From: Rhodospirillaceae bacterium
GTDB lineage: Bacteria; Pseudomonadota; Gammaproteobacteria; Steroidobacterales; Rariloculaceae
Reading direction: 5' to 3'
NCBI GenBank assembly: GCA_024638465.1
Contig: JAHEKF010000019.1
Coordinates: 1-50,636 of the forward strand
Length of the DNA stretch: 50,636 nt
A program made the translations under genes and the position numbers. This document shows, in pieces, positions 17,171 through 27,818 of this stretch. The stretch's first letter is position 1, and every line of letters starts with the position of its first letter. The notes beneath the pieces are model-generated. The model was not told where the DNA came from. It searched no databases and saw only the letters and a list, made by a program, of their open reading frames with translations.

Positions 17171-17551
17171 CTAGGACGCGGCCGTTTCCTGGTCGGGCTG
17201 GTCGAGCAATTGCACGACCGCCATCGGCGCCGCGTCGCCGGCGCGGTATCCCATCTTCAGAATTCGGAGATAACCGCCCGGCCGGTCCTTGAATCTCGGC
17301 CCGAGCTCATTGAAGAGTTTTCCGACAGCAGCGTCGTCGCGCAGTCGCGCGAATGCGAGCCGGCGTCGTGACACCCCGTCCTGCTTGGCGAGGGTTATGA
17401 GAGGCTCGATGACACGCCGCAGCTCTTTTGCCTTGGGCAATGTCGTCTTGATCGTCTCATGCTGCACGAGCGACGCCGCCATGTTGCGGTACATCGCTCT
17501 GCGATGCGCGGTTTTCCTGCCGAGCGAGCGGCCGGATTTTCGATGACGCAT
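17171..17551 (-). CDS. rplQ: 50S ribosomal protein L17
   Basis: The 126-residue protein starts [17 protein letters not shown], the universal L17 N-terminus, and contains [27 protein letters not shown]17 binds 23S rRNA near the exit tunnel. It is the last gene of the alpha operon, 18 bases after rpoA. The stop TAG is followed within 20 bases by repeat element A. No U-tailed terminator is visible, so the hairpin-forming repeat may help end the transcript (inference). Confidence 0.97.
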   Translation of the reverse strand: MRHRKSGRSLGRKTAHRRAMYRNMAASLVQHETIKTTLPKAKELRRVIEPLITLAKQDGVSRRRLAFARLRDDAAVGKLFNELGPRFKDRPGGYLRILKMGYRAGDAAPMAVVQLLDQPDQETAAS

Positions 17552-17569
17552 GACTGGATCTCCCGTCGC

Positions 17570-18580
17570 CTAGAAGGCCACCGATACGGGCTCAGCTTCG
17601 CCATGCAGACCCGGCGGCGGCCAGTTTTCGAGGCGCATGCCGAGCGCCAGGCCGTGAATCTCGAGAACTTCCTTGATTTCCGTCAGAGACTTCTTGCCGA
17701 GATTGGGTGTGCGCAGCAGCTCGACTTCGGTTCGCTGGACCAGGTCGCCGATGTAATTGATGTTCTCGGCCTTGAGACAGTTGGCTGACCGGACGGTAAG
17801 CTCGAGCTCGTCGACGGGCCGCAGCAGAATGGGATCGATCTGTGCCTCCGCTCGGCCGAAACCGATTTCATCCTCGCCCTGCAGATCGACGAACACGTCG
17901 AGCTGATTCTTGAGAATGCCGCCGGCGCGACGAATCGCCTCTTCCGGGTCGATCGTCCCGTTCGTCTCGATATCGATGATGAGCTTGTCCAGATCCGTAC
18001 GCTGCTCAACGCGAGCCGACTCGACGTTGTAAGTGACGCGGCGAACCGGACTGAACGACGCATCTAGCTGCAGCCGGCCGATCGGTCGGGTTTGCTCGTC
18101 GAACGCCGACTGTTTGACAGCAGGCTGGTAACCGCGACCGCGAACGACCTTGAAGAATGCGCGAAGCTCGCCCGCAGATGTCAGATTGGCGATCACCAGA
18201 TCGCTATTGACGATCTCAACATCATGATCGCAAAGAATATCGCCGGCCGTAACGGGTCCCGGACCTTTCTTCGAGAGCGATAACTCAGCCTCCTCGCGGG
18301 AGTGCATTTTGATCGCAATCGATTTGAGGTTCAGAAGAATGTCGACGACGTCTTCCTGAACGCCTTCGATACTCGTGTACTCGTGCAGCACACCATCGAT
18401 CTCGGCTTCCACGATCGCTGCGCCCGGCATGGACGACAGTAGTACGCGGCGAAGCGCGTTTCCGAGAGTGTGCCCGAAGCCTCTCTCGAAAGGTTCGACC
18501 GTCACTTTCGCGTGATTCGCGTTGATAGGTTGAACCTTGACGGCTCTGGGCCTCAAGAATTCCGTAGCTGATTCCTGCAT
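17570..18580 (-). CDS. rpoA: RNA polymerase alpha subunit
   Basis: The protein has 336 residues, slightly longer than the E. coli protein. The N-terminal assembly domain is seen in [28 protein letters not shown]. The C-terminal DNA-binding domain is seen in [16 protein letters not shown] and [19 protein letters not shown], which carries the UP-element contact helices. It nucleates core polymerase assembly with the beta and beta' subunits encoded at 35397-43802. It lies between rpsD (14 bases) and rplQ (18 bases) in the alpha operon. Confidence 0.98.
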   Translation of the reverse strand: MQESATEFLRPRAVKVQPINANHAKVTVEPFERGFGHTLGNALRRVLLSSMPGAAIVEAEIDGVLHEYTSIEGVQEDVVDILLNLKSIAIKMHSREEAELSLSKKGPGPVTAGDILCDHDVEIVNSDLVIANLTSAGELRAFFKVVRGRGYQPAVKQSAFDEQTRPIGRLQLDASFSPVRRVTYNVESARVEQRTDLDKLIIDIETNGTIDPEEAIRRAGGILKNQLDVFVDLQGEDEIGFGRAEAQIDPILLRPVDELELTVRSANCLKAENINYIGDLVQRTEVELLRTPNLGKKSLTEIKEVLEIHGLALGMRLENWPPPGLHGEAEPVSVAF

Positions 18581-18594
18581 TTAGGGTTCCTCGC

Positions 18595-19215
18595 TTACTT
18601 GGAGTACAGCTCGACTACCAGGTTCTCGTTAATGTCGGGAAGAATCTCTTCCCGCTCCGGTAGTGTCTTCAATACGCCTTCCATTTTCTTATCGTCGACA
18701 TCGACCCAGTCGGGCAATCCAACCTGAGTCGCGATATCCAGTGCAGCCGTGATACGCGTCTGCTTCTTGGCACGCTCGCGAACGGCAATCTTGTCTCCCG
18801 CCTTAGCCTGATAAGACGGAATATTCACGATCTGCTCATTAACCATGATGCCTTTGTGACTCACCAGCTGCCGCGCCTCAGCCCGCGTCGAAGCGAACCC
18901 CATACGGTAAACGACATTGTCGAGCCTGGACTCGAGCATCTTCAGGAGATTTTCACCCGTCGACCCCCGGCCTCTGGCAGCACGTTTGTAGTAGTTACGG
19001 AACTGGCGCTCCAGAACGCCATACATACGCCGCAGCTTCTGCTTCTCTCGCAGCTGCAAGCCGTAGTCCGAGAGCCGGGAACGGCGTTGACCATGACCGC
19101 CAGGTGGAACCTCGAGCTTGCACTTCGATTCTAAAGGTTTCACTCCGCTCTTCAGGAACAGATCCGTGCCCTCGCGTCGGGCAAGCTTACATGTTGGACC
19201 TCGATATCTCGCCAT
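18595..19215 (-). CDS. rpsD: 30S ribosomal protein S4
   Basis: This is a 206-residue primary 16S rRNA-binding protein. It begins [20 protein letters not shown] and contains the S4 RNA-binding motif ([29 protein letters not shown]). In enterobacteria S4 represses the alpha operon; no S4-type leader pseudoknot was recognised here, since rpsM begins only nine bases after rpmJ. The gene is 12 bases downstream of rpsK. Confidence 0.98.
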   Translation of the reverse strand: MARYRGPTCKLARREGTDLFLKSGVKPLESKCKLEVPPGGHGQRRSRLSDYGLQLREKQKLRRMYGVLERQFRNYYKRAARGRGSTGENLLKMLESRLDNVVYRMGFASTRAEARQLVSHKGIMVNEQIVNIPSYQAKAGDKIAVRERAKKQTRITAALDIATQVGLPDWVDVDDKKMEGVLKTLPEREEILPDINENLVVELYSK

Positions 19216-19227
19216 TGCTATTTCCGG

Positions 19228-19614
19228 TTATACGCGACGCCGCTTGGGAGGCCGGCATCCGTTGTGAGGTATGGGCGTTACGTCTTCGATCTGCGTGACT
19301 CTGAAACCAACGATGTTCAGAGCACGGACCGCTGATTCCCTGCCCGGGCCGGGTCCTTTCACACGAACCTCGACATTCTTGACGCCGTAGTCTTTCGCCG
19401 CGGTGCCCGCACGCTCGGCGGCGACCTGCGCTGCGAACGGCGTACTCTTGCGAGAACCCCGAAATCCACAGCCGCCAGCCGTTGCCCACGACAGCGCGTT
19501 TCCCTGACGATCAGTTATCGTAATGATCGTGTTGTTGAACGAAGCGTGAACGTGCGCAACGGCATCGATAACTTGCCGTTTGACCTTCTTCTTCGGTTTC
19601 GTCGGTTGAGCCAT
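19228..19614 (-). CDS. rpsK: 30S ribosomal protein S11
   Basis: The protein has 128 residues with the S11 core [21 protein letters not shown], the [16 protein letters not shown] loop and the basic C-terminus [11 protein letters not shown]. It sits on the 30S platform and contacts mRNA in the E site. It lies 35 bases after rpsM and 12 bases before rpsD. Confidence 0.98.
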   Translation of the reverse strand: MAQPTKPKKKVKRQVIDAVAHVHASFNNTIITITDRQGNALSWATAGGCGFRGSRKSTPFAAQVAAERAGTAAKDYGVKNVEVRVKGPGPGRESAVRALNIVGFRVTQIEDVTPIPHNGCRPPKRRRV

Positions 19615-19649
19615 GCTCTCTCCTAACTCCTAAATCGCGCGGCGGCGAT

Positions 19650-20006
19650 CTACTTTCTTACCGGCCGCCGCGGCCCTTTCCGCGTACGCGCATTCGTTTT
19701 AGTCCGTTGACCATTCGTCGGCAGCCCGCGCCGGTGCCGGATTCCGCGGTAGGATCCGAGATCCATAAGCCGCTTGATATTCATCGCGGTTTCTCGTCGC
19801 AGATCACCTTCAACAGTGAACTTGCCGACGACGTCGCGAAGCTTGGCGACCTCCGGCTCGGTCAAGTCCTTGACCTGCGCGGTCGGATCTACTTCCGCCA
19901 CTTCGCAGGCGATCAGGGCACGGCTTCGGCCAACGCCGAACACATGCGTCAATGCGATCCCGACCTGTTTGTTAGCCGGTATGTTGATTCCCGCTATACG
20001 AGCCAT
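19650..20006 (-). CDS. rpsM: 30S ribosomal protein S13
   Basis: The protein has 118 residues starting [20 protein letters not shown], with the helical G-I-R-H-R-R-G-L-P segment and the Lys/Arg-rich tail that touches P-site tRNA. S13 forms intersubunit bridges from the 30S head. It begins nine bases after rpmJ, so the spc and alpha groups read as one transcription unit here. Confidence 0.98.
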   Translation of the reverse strand: MARIAGINIPANKQVGIALTHVFGVGRSRALIACEVAEVDPTAQVKDLTEPEVAKLRDVVGKFTVEGDLRRETAMNIKRLMDLGSYRGIRHRRGLPTNGQRTKTNARTRKGPRRPVRK

Positions 20007-20015
20007 AATCTGTCC

Positions 20016-20129
20016 TCAACCCTGTCGCTGTTTGTGCCGCGGATCCGTGCAGATCACGCGAACCACCCGCTTTCGCCGAACGATCTTGCAGTTCCGGCAG
20101 ATTTTCTTGACTGATGCTCTGACTTTCAT
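20016..20129 (-). CDS. rpmJ: 50S ribosomal protein L36
   Basis: This very short gene encodes 37 residues: [17 protein letters not shown] followed by a basic stretch, then [10 protein letters not shown]. The CxxC...C...H pattern (Cys11, Cys14, Cys27, His32) shows the zinc-binding form of L36. It lies between secY (19 bases) and rpsM (9 bases), the standard place for rpmJ in the spc operon. In contrast, S14 in this window is the zinc-free form. Confidence 0.97.
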   Translation of the reverse strand: MKVRASVKKICRNCKIVRRKRVVRVICTDPRHKQRQG

Positions 20130-20148
20130 CGTTGAATAACTCCCGACG

Positions 20149-21483
20149 CTAACTCGTGCGTCCTGCGCCGCGAAGGTTTGCTTTCTTCAGCAGCCCTTCA
20201 TACTGATGGCTCATCATGTGAGCCTGCAGCTGTGACATGAAATCGATAGATACGACGACGATGATCAGCAACGATGTACCGCCGAAATAGAACGGAACGT
20301 TAAATTGCAGAATCATGAGTTCGGGCAGCAGGCAGACACCGGTAATGTAGATCGCTCCCCAGAACGTCAGCCGCGTCAGCACTTTGTCGATGTACTCCGC
20401 CGTCTGCTGACCGGGCCGGATACCGGGAATAAATGCGCCGGACCGTTTCAGATTATCGGCAGTCTCTTTAGAGTTAAAAACGAGCGCCGTATAAAAGAAA
20501 CAGAAAAAGATGATCAGCCCGGCATAGAGTGCAATGTAGAGAGGCTGCCCGGGCGCCAGTCTCGCGGCTACCGTCTGTAGCCAGGACACAGCCTGGCTCG
20601 TACCGAACCAGCTGGCTATCGTCGCGGGAAACAGAATCAGGCTCGACGCAAAAATTGGCGGGATAACGCCCGACATGTTGATCTTGAACGGCAGGTGCGA
20701 AGTCTGCCCGGCATACATTCGGCGACCCTGCTGCCGTTTCGCGTAGTTGACCGTGATGCGGCGTTGAGCGCGTTCCATGAAGACGACAAAGAACGTCGCG
20801 CCCAGCATCATTATCGCCAGCGCAAATGGCATCGCCTGATTCATTCCGCCCGTATTCACGAGCTCCAGCACGCCGCCGATTGCCGACGGCAGACCGGAGA
20901 CGATACTGGCGAGAATGATCATCGAAATTCCGTTGCCTACACCGCGCTCCGTAATCTGCTCTCCGAGCCACATCAGGAACATGGTTCCGGTCACGAGCGT
21001 CACCGCGGCGGTGAATACGAAACTCGAACCCGGATTGACGACGACGCCCTGGTTCTGCAACGCCGTCGCAGCGGCCATCGACTGAAACGTACAAAGAATG
21101 ACAGTGCCGTAGCGCGTGTACTGAGTGATCTTGCGACGACCGGACTCGCCTTCCTTTCGAAGCTGGCCGAGGCTCGGCACAACATGCGTCGCCATCTGCA
21201 TGATGATGGATGCCGAAATATACGGCATGATGCCGAGCGCAAAAATCGACAGGCGCGACAGAGCGCCACCCGAGAACATGTTGAACATGCTCAGAATGGT
21301 TCCGGACTGCTGCTCGAAGAACTGCTCGAGCGCAAGCGGATCGATTCCGGGCACCGGAATGAACGTGCCGATCCGGTAGACAACCAGGGCACCAATCAGG
21401 AAAAACAGGCGCTGACGCAGCTCGGTGAAACGCGTTGCGTCACCGAGGATCGCTGCCGGATTGGCGGTGCCTGCCTTAGCCAT
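20149..21483 (-). CDS. secY: Protein translocase subunit SecY
   Basis: This 444-residue integral membrane protein has ten hydrophobic helices and forms the Sec channel with SecE (46878-47249) and SecG. Recognisable features are the N-terminal [25 protein letters not shown], the plug-region [23 protein letters not shown], and cytoplasmic loops with [13 protein letters not shown] and [10 protein letters not shown] that bind SecA and ribosomes. It starts eight bases after rplO in the spc operon. Confidence 0.98.
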   Translation of the reverse strand: MAKAGTANPAAILGDATRFTELRQRLFFLIGALVVYRIGTFIPVPGIDPLALEQFFEQQSGTILSMFNMFSGGALSRLSIFALGIMPYISASIIMQMATHVVPSLGQLRKEGESGRRKITQYTRYGTVILCTFQSMAAATALQNQGVVVNPGSSFVFTAAVTLVTGTMFLMWLGEQITERGVGNGISMIILASIVSGLPSAIGGVLELVNTGGMNQAMPFALAIMMLGATFFVVFMERAQRRITVNYAKRQQGRRMYAGQTSHLPFKINMSGVIPPIFASSLILFPATIASWFGTSQAVSWLQTVAARLAPGQPLYIALYAGLIIFFCFFYTALVFNSKETADNLKRSGAFIPGIRPGQQTAEYIDKVLTRLTFWGAIYITGVCLLPELMILQFNVPFYFGGTSLLIIVVVSIDFMSQLQAHMMSHQYEGLLKKANLRGAGRTS

Positions 21484-21491
21484 GATTTACC

Positions 21492-21926
21492 TTACGTATC
21501 CACGCTTCCACCGGCCGCTTCGATCGCTTTTCGCGCGCCGGGGGTCACGGGCAATCCCGTCACTTTTACGGGGACTTCGAGTTTTCCTGAGAGAATAATC
21601 TTCGCCTTCTCCGCACGTTTCGGAACCAGCCGCGCCTTCTTGAGCGCCGCCAGGTCGACAGTCTCGCCGTCGAACCGCGCCAGCTCATGCAGTCGAACCT
21701 CGACACGGAACTTCGCGCGCATCGAGTGAAACCCGATCTTCGGCAAACGACGCTGCAGCGGCATCTGGCCGCCTTCGAAACCAACCTTGTGATAGCCGCC
21801 CGAGCGAGATCGCTGCCCCTTCATGCCGCGCCCGGCGGTTTTCCCCTGACCGGCGGCAATACCGCGACCAGCGCGTTTGCCGGCACGACGTGCACCCTTG
21901 GCGGGCTTCAATGAATTAAGACGCAT
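21492..21926 (-). CDS. rplO: 50S ribosomal protein L15
   Basis: The start at 21926 ([22 protein letters not shown]) gives the normal 144 residues. An open frame reaching 22046 adds 40 residues that do not belong to L15. The Gly/Arg-rich extension ([15 protein letters not shown]) and the C-terminal globular domain ([24 protein letters not shown]) are typical. L15 is a late-assembly 50S protein. It starts two bases after rpmD. Confidence 0.97.
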   Translation of the reverse strand: MRLNSLKPAKGARRAGKRAGRGIAAGQGKTAGRGMKGQRSRSGGYHKVGFEGGQMPLQRRLPKIGFHSMRAKFRVEVRLHELARFDGETVDLAALKKARLVPKRAEKAKIILSGKLEVPVKVTGLPVTPGARKAIEAAGGSVDT

Positions 21927-21928
21927 CT

Positions 21929-22120
21929 CTACGACTCCTCGACCTTCAGCAGGTACGAGACTTTGTTGATCATCCCGCGATTCTCGGGGGTATCCAGAAC
22001 AGTGACCGTTTGGTGCCGGCGCCGCAGACCGAGTCCATGGACGCATTCCTTGTGACCAGGAACGCGGCCGAACTTGCTCTTCAAGAGCGTGACGCTAACG
22101 GTTTTCTTTGTCTGCGGCAT
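21929..22120 (-). CDS. rpmD: 50S ribosomal protein L30
   Basis: The protein has 63 residues with the L30 core [25 protein letters not shown] and [16 protein letters not shown]. It is a small peripheral 50S protein. It is packed between rpsE (7 bases) and rplO (2 bases). Confidence 0.97.
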   Translation of the reverse strand: MPQTKKTVSVTLLKSKFGRVPGHKECVHGLGLRRRHQTVTVLDTPENRGMINKVSYLLKVEES

Positions 22121-22127
22121 GGCTAAC

Positions 22128-22616
22128 TCAACCCAGAATCTCTTCTACTGTCTTGCCGCGCTTTGCGGCGATTTCTTCGGGAGAACGCATATGCGTCAGC
22201 GCCTCTACCGTCGCGCGAACGACATTGATCGGGTTACGCGACCCGTAGCTCTTGGCCAGCACGTTGCGTACGCCCGCACATTCGAACACGGCACGCATTG
22301 CGCCGCCCGCGATGATGCCCGTGCCTTCCGACGCCGGCTGCATAAAGACACGGGTTGCCCCGTGGCGACCACGGAGTCGATACTGCAACGTCTCTTCCTT
22401 CAGGTGTATCGAGCGGAGATTCTTCCGCGCTACCTGCATTGCTTTCTGAATGGCAAGTGGCAATTCGCGCGCTTTACCGTAGCCATAACCGACGCGGCCT
22501 TCGCCGTCGCCGACTACCGTCAGCGCGGTAAACCCGAATTGCCGGCCACCTTTGACGACCTTCGCGACGCGGTTGACCGCGACGAGTTTTTCCTGAAGTT
22601 CTTCTGTCTTTGCCAT
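22128..22616 (-). CDS. rpsE: 30S ribosomal protein S5
   Basis: The protein has 162 residues. The N-terminal double-stranded RNA-binding fold is seen in [28 protein letters not shown], with the [18 protein letters not shown] loop following. The spectinomycin-contact loop (VAKVVKGGR) has the usual Lys and Gly residues. S5 contributes to decoding accuracy and mRNA entry. It lies 14 bases after rplR. Confidence 0.97.
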   Translation of the reverse strand: MAKTEELQEKLVAVNRVAKVVKGGRQFGFTALTVVGDGEGRVGYGYGKARELPLAIQKAMQVARKNLRSIHLKEETLQYRLRGRHGATRVFMQPASEGTGIIAGGAMRAVFECAGVRNVLAKSYGSRNPINVVRATVEALTHMRSPEEIAAKRGKTVEEILG

Positions 22617-22630
22617 TTAGTTGTCCCGCG

Positions 22631-22984
22631 CTAGAAGTCCAAGCCTGCTTCTCTAGCAGCTTCGGCCAGCGCTTTCACACGACCGTGATAGTTGAATCCT
22701 GACCGATCGAAAGCGACCTTCTCGACGCCGGCGGCCTTTGCCCGCTCGGCGATGAGCTTGCCTACGGCGACGGCAGCGTCCTTGTTTCCCGTCGATTTGA
22801 GGCTCTTCTTTAAATCCTTCGATATCGTGGAAGCGGTCGCGATCACCGTGGCACTGTCCGGCGAAATTACCTGTGCGTAAATGTGCCGCGGCGTACGATG
22901 GACACACAGGCGATTGGCGCCGAGCTGCCTGATCTTGGCTCGCGTCTTTCGCGCCCGGCGTTGCCGTCGTTCTTTCTTCTCCAT
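22631..22984 (-). CDS. rplR: 50S ribosomal protein L18
   Basis: The 117-residue protein starts [18 protein letters not shown] and has the [16 protein letters not shown] strand pair and the [22 protein letters not shown]-terminus. L18 delivers 5S rRNA to the large subunit with L5. It starts eight bases after rplF. Confidence 0.97.
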   Translation of the reverse strand: MEKKERRQRRARKTRAKIRQLGANRLCVHRTPRHIYAQVISPDSATVIATASTISKDLKKSLKSTGNKDAAVAVGKLIAERAKAAGVEKVAFDRSGFNYHGRVKALAEAAREAGLDF

Positions 22985-22992
22985 CGAATTTC

Positions 22993-23526
22993 CTACTTCT
23001 TCTTCGCTTCTTTCAGAACGATACGCTCATCGGCGTAACGCACGCCCTTGCCCTTGTACGGCTCGGGCGGTCGAAAATCTCGCAACTCGGCGGCGACCTG
23101 CCCGACCTTCTGCTTGTCGATACCCTTGACGATCATCTCCGTCTGGCTGGGCGCCTCCACCGTGACACCTTCCGGCACCTGATACTCGACCGGATGAGAG
23201 AACCCGAGCGAAAGATGCACTTTCTGGCCTTCGACGCGAGCGCGGTAGCCGACCCCGACGAGCAGCAGTTTGCGCTCGAAACCGGCGCTGACGCCTGTCA
23301 CCATGTTGTTGATCAACGAACGCGTGGTTCCGGCCATCGCGCGGGAGAAGCGGCTTCCGGAGCGCGGACTGACGGACAAGCCAGACTCGTCGTTCGTGAT
23401 CTCGACTTCCGAGTGGCGCACCAGAGAAAGGCTCCCTTTCGGGCCCTTGACGGTCAGCGCACCACCGTCGAGAGCTACTTCGACTCCCTTTTCGACGGCA
23501 ACCGGACGTTTTGCGACTCTAGACAT
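22993..23526 (-). CDS. rplF: 50S ribosomal protein L6
   Basis: The protein has 177 residues with two L6 repeats, including [19 protein letters not shown] and the C-terminal signature [14 protein letters not shown]. It binds 23S rRNA helix 97 near the sarcin-ricin loop. It starts 19 bases after rpsH. Confidence 0.97.
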   Translation of the reverse strand: MSRVAKRPVAVEKGVEVALDGGALTVKGPKGSLSLVRHSEVEITNDESGLSVSPRSGSRFSRAMAGTTRSLINNMVTGVSAGFERKLLLVGVGYRARVEGQKVHLSLGFSHPVEYQVPEGVTVEAPSQTEMIVKGIDKQKVGQVAAELRDFRPPEPYKGKGVRYADERIVLKEAKKK

Positions 23527-23545
23527 CTTTCACTCTCAGCGTCGA

Positions 23546-23944
23546 TTACGAGACGAAGCAGATCACTTCGCCCCCATGGCCTTTGGCGCGTGCTTCGCGA
23601 TCGGTCATCACGCCCCTCGATGTGGAGACGATCGCGACACCGAGACCGCTCCGTACCGAAGGCAACTCGCCGGAACCGGAATAGACACGGAGGCCCGGAC
23701 GACTGGCTCGCTCGAGTTTTTCGATGACGGGCGCGCCATCGAAATAGCGCAGAGTCAACGTCAGCGTCCGCTTGTTGTTGGGCTCGTCCTGAGTCTCGAC
23801 CCCGTCAAGGTACCCTTCGGCCTCAAGCACTTTTGCGATCGAGACTTTGAGATTCGATGACGGCATGGACACGCGAACTTTTTTCGCCTTCTGGCCGTTT
23901 CGAATACGCGTGAGCATATCGGAGATGGGATCGGTCATACTCAT
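23546..23944 (-). CDS. rpsH: 30S ribosomal protein S8
   Basis: The ATG at 23944 gives [17 protein letters not shown], matching the family start, and a 132-residue protein. A second ATG two codons later is less like the family. The C-terminus carries the S8 signature [27 protein letters not shown]8 is a primary 16S rRNA binder and the classical repressor of the spc operon in E. coli. No S8-site mimic was identified near rplE here. Confidence 0.97.
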   Translation of the reverse strand: MSMTDPISDMLTRIRNGQKAKKVRVSMPSSNLKVSIAKVLEAEGYLDGVETQDEPNNKRTLTLTLRYFDGAPVIEKLERASRPGLRVYSGSGELPSVRSGLGVAIVSTSRGVMTDREARAKGHGGEVICFVS

Positions 23945-23954
23945 GATTTTTGCT

Positions 23955-24260
23955 CTACCAGCTAGCCTTCGACAGTCCCGGAATCTCGCCGCGCATCGTC
24001 GCCTCGCGCAGTTTGTTTCTCGCCAGGCCGAATTTTCGGTAATAGCCGTGCGGCCTTCCGGAAATGGAGCAGCGGTTTCGCAGCCGGCAAGGGCTGGCAT
24101 CTCTCGGCAACGCTTGCAGCTTCGTTTGTGCAGCTTGCCGCTGATCGTCCGTCGACTCCGGGCTTCTTATGATCCGCCGGTACTCTGCACGCTTCGCAGC
24201 AAATCGCTTCACGGTCTTGGCGCGTTTCACCTCGCGGGCAAGCATTGATTTCTTAGCCAT
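23955..24260 (-). CDS. rpsN: 30S ribosomal protein S14 (zinc-free long form)
   Basis: The 101-residue long form starts [19 protein letters not shown] and has the C-terminal half [28 protein letters not shown]. It lacks the CxxC...CxxC pairs of the short zinc-binding paralogue, so it does not need zinc. It starts two bases after rplE. Confidence 0.97.
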   Translation of the reverse strand: MAKKSMLAREVKRAKTVKRFAAKRAEYRRIIRSPESTDDQRQAAQTKLQALPRDASPCRLRNRCSISGRPHGYYRKFGLARNKLREATMRGEIPGLSKASW

Positions 24261-24262
24261 CT

Positions 24263-24811
24263 CTACCTCGGTCCTGTTCTGATCGGCAGGCGGAACGAAT
24301 CCAGTAGCGCCCGGCCCTGCTCATCGTTTCTTGCCGTTGTCGTTATCGTGATATCGAGACCGCGGATCGCATCGACCTGATCGAAATCGATCTCGGGAAA
24401 AATAATCTGCTCCTTGACGCCCATGCTGTAGTTACCCTGGCCATCGAAAGACCGCGCACTCAAGCCGCGGAAGTCGCGAACGCGCGGGATCGCGACGTTG
24501 ACGAGCCGGTCGAGAAACTCATACATCCGCTCTCGTCTGAGCGTGACTTTGCAACCTATCGGGACGCCCGCGCGAAGCTTGAACGTAGCAACACTGACGC
24601 GAGCGTTACAGATTACCGGTTGCTGGCCGGAAATTCTGCGCAGATCTGCGACAGCATTCTCGAGCACTTTACGATCCGAAAGCGCTTCGCCAACACCCAT
24701 GTTCAGCGTAATCTTGCTAATTCGAGGGCATGCCATCGGGTTCGTCAGCGAAAGCCGCTCCATGATCTGCGGCTTGGCCTCTTTCTCGAAATATTCCTGT
24801 AGCCTGCTCAT
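24263..24811 (-). CDS. rplE: 50S ribosomal protein L5
   Basis: The ATG at 24811 ([20 protein letters not shown]) yields 182 residues. The open frame extends to 25015, but that part overlaps rplX in another frame and is not L5. Family segments include [46 protein letters not shown] and [26 protein letters not shown]5 binds 5S rRNA and touches P-site tRNA. It starts one base after rplX. Confidence 0.97.
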   Translation of the reverse strand: MSRLQEYFEKEAKPQIMERLSLTNPMACPRISKITLNMGVGEALSDRKVLENAVADLRRISGQQPVICNARVSVATFKLRAGVPIGCKVTLRRERMYEFLDRLVNVAIPRVRDFRGLSARSFDGQGNYSMGVKEQIIFPEIDFDQVDAIRGLDITITTTARNDEQGRALLDSFRLPIRTGPR

Positions 24812-24812
24812 A

Positions 24813-25130
24813 TCAAGCGTCCAACACTTCGTCGTTCGATTTGAAGTAACGAACCCGCTTGCCATCGGCCAGCTGTCGGATGCCGATGCGGTCGCCTCTG
24901 CCGGCCGACGCGTTCCAGACCATGACGTTCGAGACGTCGATGGGCATTTCTTTTTCGATAATGCCGCCAGCAACGCCTGCGTTGGGGTTCGGCTTCTGAT
25001 GCTTACGCGCGACATTCACGCCTTCAACGAGGACTCGCTCGTCGTCGTAGACGCGAATAACACTGCCGCGACGACCCTTGTCCTTGCCGGCGATCACGAC
25101 GACTTCGTCACCTTGTCTGATACGGTTCAT
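24813..25130 (-). CDS. rplX: 50S ribosomal protein L24
   Basis: The protein has 105 residues. The KOW motif is seen in [21 protein letters not shown], followed by [18 protein letters not shown]24 initiates 50S assembly. It lies eight bases after rplN and one base before rplE. Confidence 0.97.
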   Translation of the reverse strand: MNRIRQGDEVVVIAGKDKGRRGSVIRVYDDERVLVEGVNVARKHQKPNPNAGVAGGIIEKEMPIDVSNVMVWNASAGRGDRIGIRQLADGKRVRYFKSNDEVLDA

Positions 25131-25138
25131 AAGCTGCC

Positions 25139-25507
25139 CTACAGAACTTCCGGCGCCAGCGAGATGATTTTCATGAATCGACTCGTACGCAGCTCGCGCG
25201 TTACCGGACCGAAAATTCGAGTCCCGATGGGCTCCAGGCGCTGGTTCAGAAGCACCGCCGCATTTCCGTCGAATCGTATCGCCGATCCATCCGACCGACG
25301 TACGCCGTGACTCGTTCGAACAACCACTGCGTTGTAGATCTCGCCCTTCTTAACACGGCCGCGCGGAATGGCATCCTTGATCGTCACTTTGATGACGTCG
25401 CCGATGTGAGCGTAACGCCGGCGCGAACCGCCCAGTATCTTGATACACATCAGCCGGCGGGCACCGCTGTTATCCGCGGCCGTCAAGACTGTCTCTGTTT
25501 GGATCAT
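25139..25507 (-). CDS. rplN: 50S ribosomal protein L14
   Basis: The 122-residue protein starts [27 protein letters not shown] and ends with [13 protein letters not shown]14 forms bridge B8 and binds the silencing factor RsfS in known systems. It starts 19 bases after rpsQ. Confidence 0.98.
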   Translation of the reverse strand: MIQTETVLTAADNSGARRLMCIKILGGSRRRYAHIGDVIKVTIKDAIPRGRVKKGEIYNAVVVRTSHGVRRSDGSAIRFDGNAAVLLNQRLEPIGTRIFGPVTRELRTSRFMKIISLAPEVL

Positions 25508-25526
25508 CGTCTCGTTCTCGGCTAAC

Positions 25527-25835
25527 TCAAGACGCTTCGTTCGTCTCGATAATTTTTACTACTCGCCAGGACTTGCGCTTCGAGATCGGCCGGCACTCGA
25601 CTATCTCGACGGTATCCCCTTCACCGCAACTGTTGTCTTCATCGTGAGCCATCACTTTGGTCTTGCGACGAATGTACTTGCCGTACACCGGGTGTTGGAT
25701 CAAACGGTCAATCGATACGGTTACGCCCTGGTTCATCTTGTTACTGACCACTCGTCCGACAACGATGCGCTTCGCCGCATCGCCTTCAGAGGTGCTGGCC
25801 GTATTGCCCTGATTGCTTTCTGTCGCTTCAGCCAT
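25527..25835 (-). CDS. rpsQ: 30S ribosomal protein S17 with extended N-terminus
   Basis: The start ATG at 25835 lies inside the 3' end of rpmC (8-base overlap ending in its TGA), which suggests translational coupling; an adjacent ATG at 25838 is the alternative. The product is 102 residues. The S17 core begins at [19 protein letters not shown] and includes [19 protein letters not shown] and [14 protein letters not shown]. About 15-20 residues before it form a Ser/Thr/Glu/Asn-rich extension ([19 protein letters not shown]) that E. coli S17 lacks. Confidence 0.96.
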   Translation of the reverse strand: MAEATESNQGNTASTSEGDAAKRIVVGRVVSNKMNQGVTVSIDRLIQHPVYGKYIRRKTKVMAHDEDNSCGEGDTVEIVECRPISKRKSWRVVKIIETNEAS

Positions 25836-26049
25836 CATTTTGTTGTCCCGTTGCGTCACTCGATACACGCTCGCGCATGATCGTCTTGATCCGTGCGATA
25901 TCCTTGCGAACCTTGCCGAACTGATCGGGCCGCGCGCTCTGGCCGGTCGCCGACTGCATGCGCAAATTGAACTGCTCGCGGCTGAGCTTGAGAAGCTCCT
26001 CCGACAGCTCGTCGTCCGACATCGCCCTGATTTCCTGAACCTTCATCAC
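25828..26049 (-). CDS. rpmC: 50S ribosomal protein L29
   Basis: The 73-residue helical-hairpin protein contains [26 protein letters not shown] and [16 protein letters not shown]29 lies at the exit tunnel beside L23 and near the trigger factor and SRP sites. Its ATG overlaps the rplP stop by four bases and its end overlaps the rpsQ start by eight, so three genes are coupled. Confidence 0.97.
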   Translation of the reverse strand: MMKVQEIRAMSDDELSEELLKLSREQFNLRMQSATGQSARPDQFGKVRKDIARIKTIMRERVSSDATGQQNDG

Positions 26050-26459
26050 GCGGCCTGCCTGGCTACAAACGTCGTAGACACCGGGAGCTTCGCGGCAGCG
26101 CGGCGAAACGCCTCTCGCGCAACGTCCTCGTCGACGCCGGAGATCTCGTAGAGAACACTGCCCGGCTGAACCAGCGCCACCCAGTACTCGACGTTGCCTT
26201 TACCCTTACCCTGGCGAACTTCCAGTGGCTTCTTCGTGATCGGCTTGTCCGGAAACACGCGAATCCAGATTTTTCCGCCGCGCTTGACGTGTCGTGTCAT
26301 GGCTCGGCGTGCCGACTCGATCTGTCGTGAAGTCAGTCGACCCCGGGCTGTCGCTTTCAGCCCGAACTCTCCGAAGCTCACCGCGTTGCCACGCTGCGCC
26401 AGACCGCGATTGCGGCCCTTGTGCATCTTGCGAAATTTAGTTCGTTTCGGCTGTAGCAT
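26046..26459 (-). CDS. rplP: 50S ribosomal protein L16
   Basis: The 137-residue protein starts [19 protein letters not shown] and contains [23 protein letters not shown] and [20 protein letters not shown]16 helps position tRNA at the A site. It starts two bases after rpsC and overlaps rpmC by four bases. Confidence 0.98.
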   Translation of the reverse strand: MLQPKRTKFRKMHKGRNRGLAQRGNAVSFGEFGLKATARGRLTSRQIESARRAMTRHVKRGGKIWIRVFPDKPITKKPLEVRQGKGKGNVEYWVALVQPGSVLYEISGVDEDVAREAFRRAAAKLPVSTTFVARQAA

Positions 26460-26461
26460 CG

Positions 26462-27154
26462 TTACTCACCCTGCGTCCGTGCCGCCGGCTCCTGCGAGTC
26501 TTTCGACAGATCGCTCGAGTCGAAGATCTCGCCGTTGAAGATCCAGACTTTTACGCCGATAACGCCGTAAGTCGTTCGTGCCTCCGCCAGGCCGTAGTCA
26601 ATATCTGCACGCAAGGTGTGCAGAGGCACTCTGCCTTCGCGGTACCATTCCGAGCGCGCGATCTCGGCGCCGTTCAACCGCCCGCCAACCTTGACCTTGA
26701 TGCCGCCGGCACCAATTCGCATGGAGTTCGTTACAGCTCGACGCATCGCCCGACGGAACTGGACCCGGCGCTCGAGTTGCTGCGCAATGCCCTCGGCGAC
26801 CAGCTGAGCATCGAGCTCAGGCTTTCTGATCTCCGCGATGTTCAATCGCACGTCCGGCAATACCATGTCGAGAAGCTTGGCGACTTCGACGCGCAACTTC
26901 TCGATGTCTTCGCCCTTTTTGCCGATAACAATACCGGGACGCGCAGTATGAATCGTGATATTGGCCTTCTTGGCGGGGCGATCGATCTGAATACGGCTAA
27001 CGGATGCATCTTTGAGCTTGCTCTTCAGGAATTCACGCACTTCGTGATCCTGATAAACGTTGGCAGCGTATGTCTGCGAGTCGGCATACCACTTCGATGA
27101 CCACTCCTTCGTGATCCCGAGGCGAATTCCGATCGGATGTACCTTTTGACCCAT
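26462..27154 (-). CDS. rpsC: 30S ribosomal protein S3
   Basis: The protein has 230 residues. It starts [24 protein letters not shown] and has the KH domain with the GxxG loop in [16 protein letters not shown]. The C-terminal S3 domain includes [21 protein letters not shown] and the tail [16 protein letters not shown]3 lines the mRNA entry channel and has helicase activity. It starts six bases after rplV. Confidence 0.98.
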   Translation of the reverse strand: MGQKVHPIGIRLGITKEWSSKWYADSQTYAANVYQDHEVREFLKSKLKDASVSRIQIDRPAKKANITIHTARPGIVIGKKGEDIEKLRVEVAKLLDMVLPDVRLNIAEIRKPELDAQLVAEGIAQQLERRVQFRRAMRRAVTNSMRIGAGGIKVKVGGRLNGAEIARSEWYREGRVPLHTLRADIDYGLAEARTTYGVIGVKVWIFNGEIFDSSDLSKDSQEPAARTQGE

Positions 27155-27160
27155 AAGCGT

Positions 27161-27493
27161 CTACTCGTCTGCGACTCGCACAGTGATGTGGCTGTTTCGT
27201 TTGATGATTCTGTTGCCACGCCCTTTTGCTCGAGCGCGGAAGCGTGCGTAGGTAGGCGCGTCGTGAACCATCACGAGCGAGACCTTGAGCTCATCGATGT
27301 CTGCGCCGTCATTATTCTCCGCATTGGCAATAGCCGATTCGAGAACCTTGCGGACCAGATGCGCCGCCTTCTTCCGACTGAACCGGAGCGTATCGAGAGC
27401 CTTCCCAACAGACTGGCCGCGAATCTGGTCTGCAACCAGCCGGCATTTCTGCGGCGAAATTCTTGCGTAACGTAAGGTAGCTCCGGTTTCCAT
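27161..27493 (-). CDS. rplV: 50S ribosomal protein L22
   Basis: The ATG at 27493 ([26 protein letters not shown]) gives 110 residues; the extra open frame up to 27610 overlaps rpsS and is not L22. The beta-hairpin that lines the exit tunnel is seen as [18 protein letters not shown] with the typical KR tip region, so no macrolide-resistance deletion is evident. It starts 13 bases after rpsS. Confidence 0.97.
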   Translation of the reverse strand: METGATLRYARISPQKCRLVADQIRGQSVGKALDTLRFSRKKAAHLVRKVLESAIANAENNDGADIDELKVSLVMVHDAPTYARFRARAKGRGNRIIKRNSHITVRVADE

Positions 27494-27506
27494 CTCTCTA
27501 GTCCAG

Positions 27507-27779
27507 TTACTTGGTCTTTCGCGAACCCGCATGACCGCGGAACGTCCGGGTCGCGGCGAACTCTCCGAGCTTGTGCCCAACCATGTTCTCGGATACCAGA
27601 ACCGGTACATGCTGTCTGCCGTTGTGCACGGCGATGGTCAGACCCACCATCTCCGGGATGACCATCGAACGGCGCGACCAGGTCTTGATCGGTCGACGAT
27701 CGTTTGCCGCAGCAGCCTTCTCGACTTTGCTCATCAAGTGCGTGTCGACGAACGGTCCTTTTTTGATTGATCGGGGCAT
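27507..27779 (-). CDS. rpsS: 30S ribosomal protein S19
   Basis: The 90-residue protein starts [19 protein letters not shown] and contains [23 protein letters not shown] and FVPV-type strand sequence, ending [12 protein letters not shown]19 pairs with S13 in the 30S head. It starts 39 bases after rplB. Confidence 0.98.
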   Translation of the reverse strand: MPRSIKKGPFVDTHLMSKVEKAAAANDRRPIKTWSRRSMVIPEMVGLTIAVHNGRQHVPVLVSENMVGHKLGEFAATRTFRGHAGSRKTK

Positions 27780-27818
27780 TCTTAAATCCTGTCTGCTTTA
27801 GCTCTCGCTCCGCGCTTC

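Noticed and set aside
16948..17292. Similar peptides (MPRTAVERRGHDS and MPWTAVERRGHDS) encoded in elements A and B
   Set aside because: They agree for only about 25 residues and then diverge through a one-base indel, and the A frame runs into antisense rplQ. Shared nucleotide repeat explains them better than a gene.
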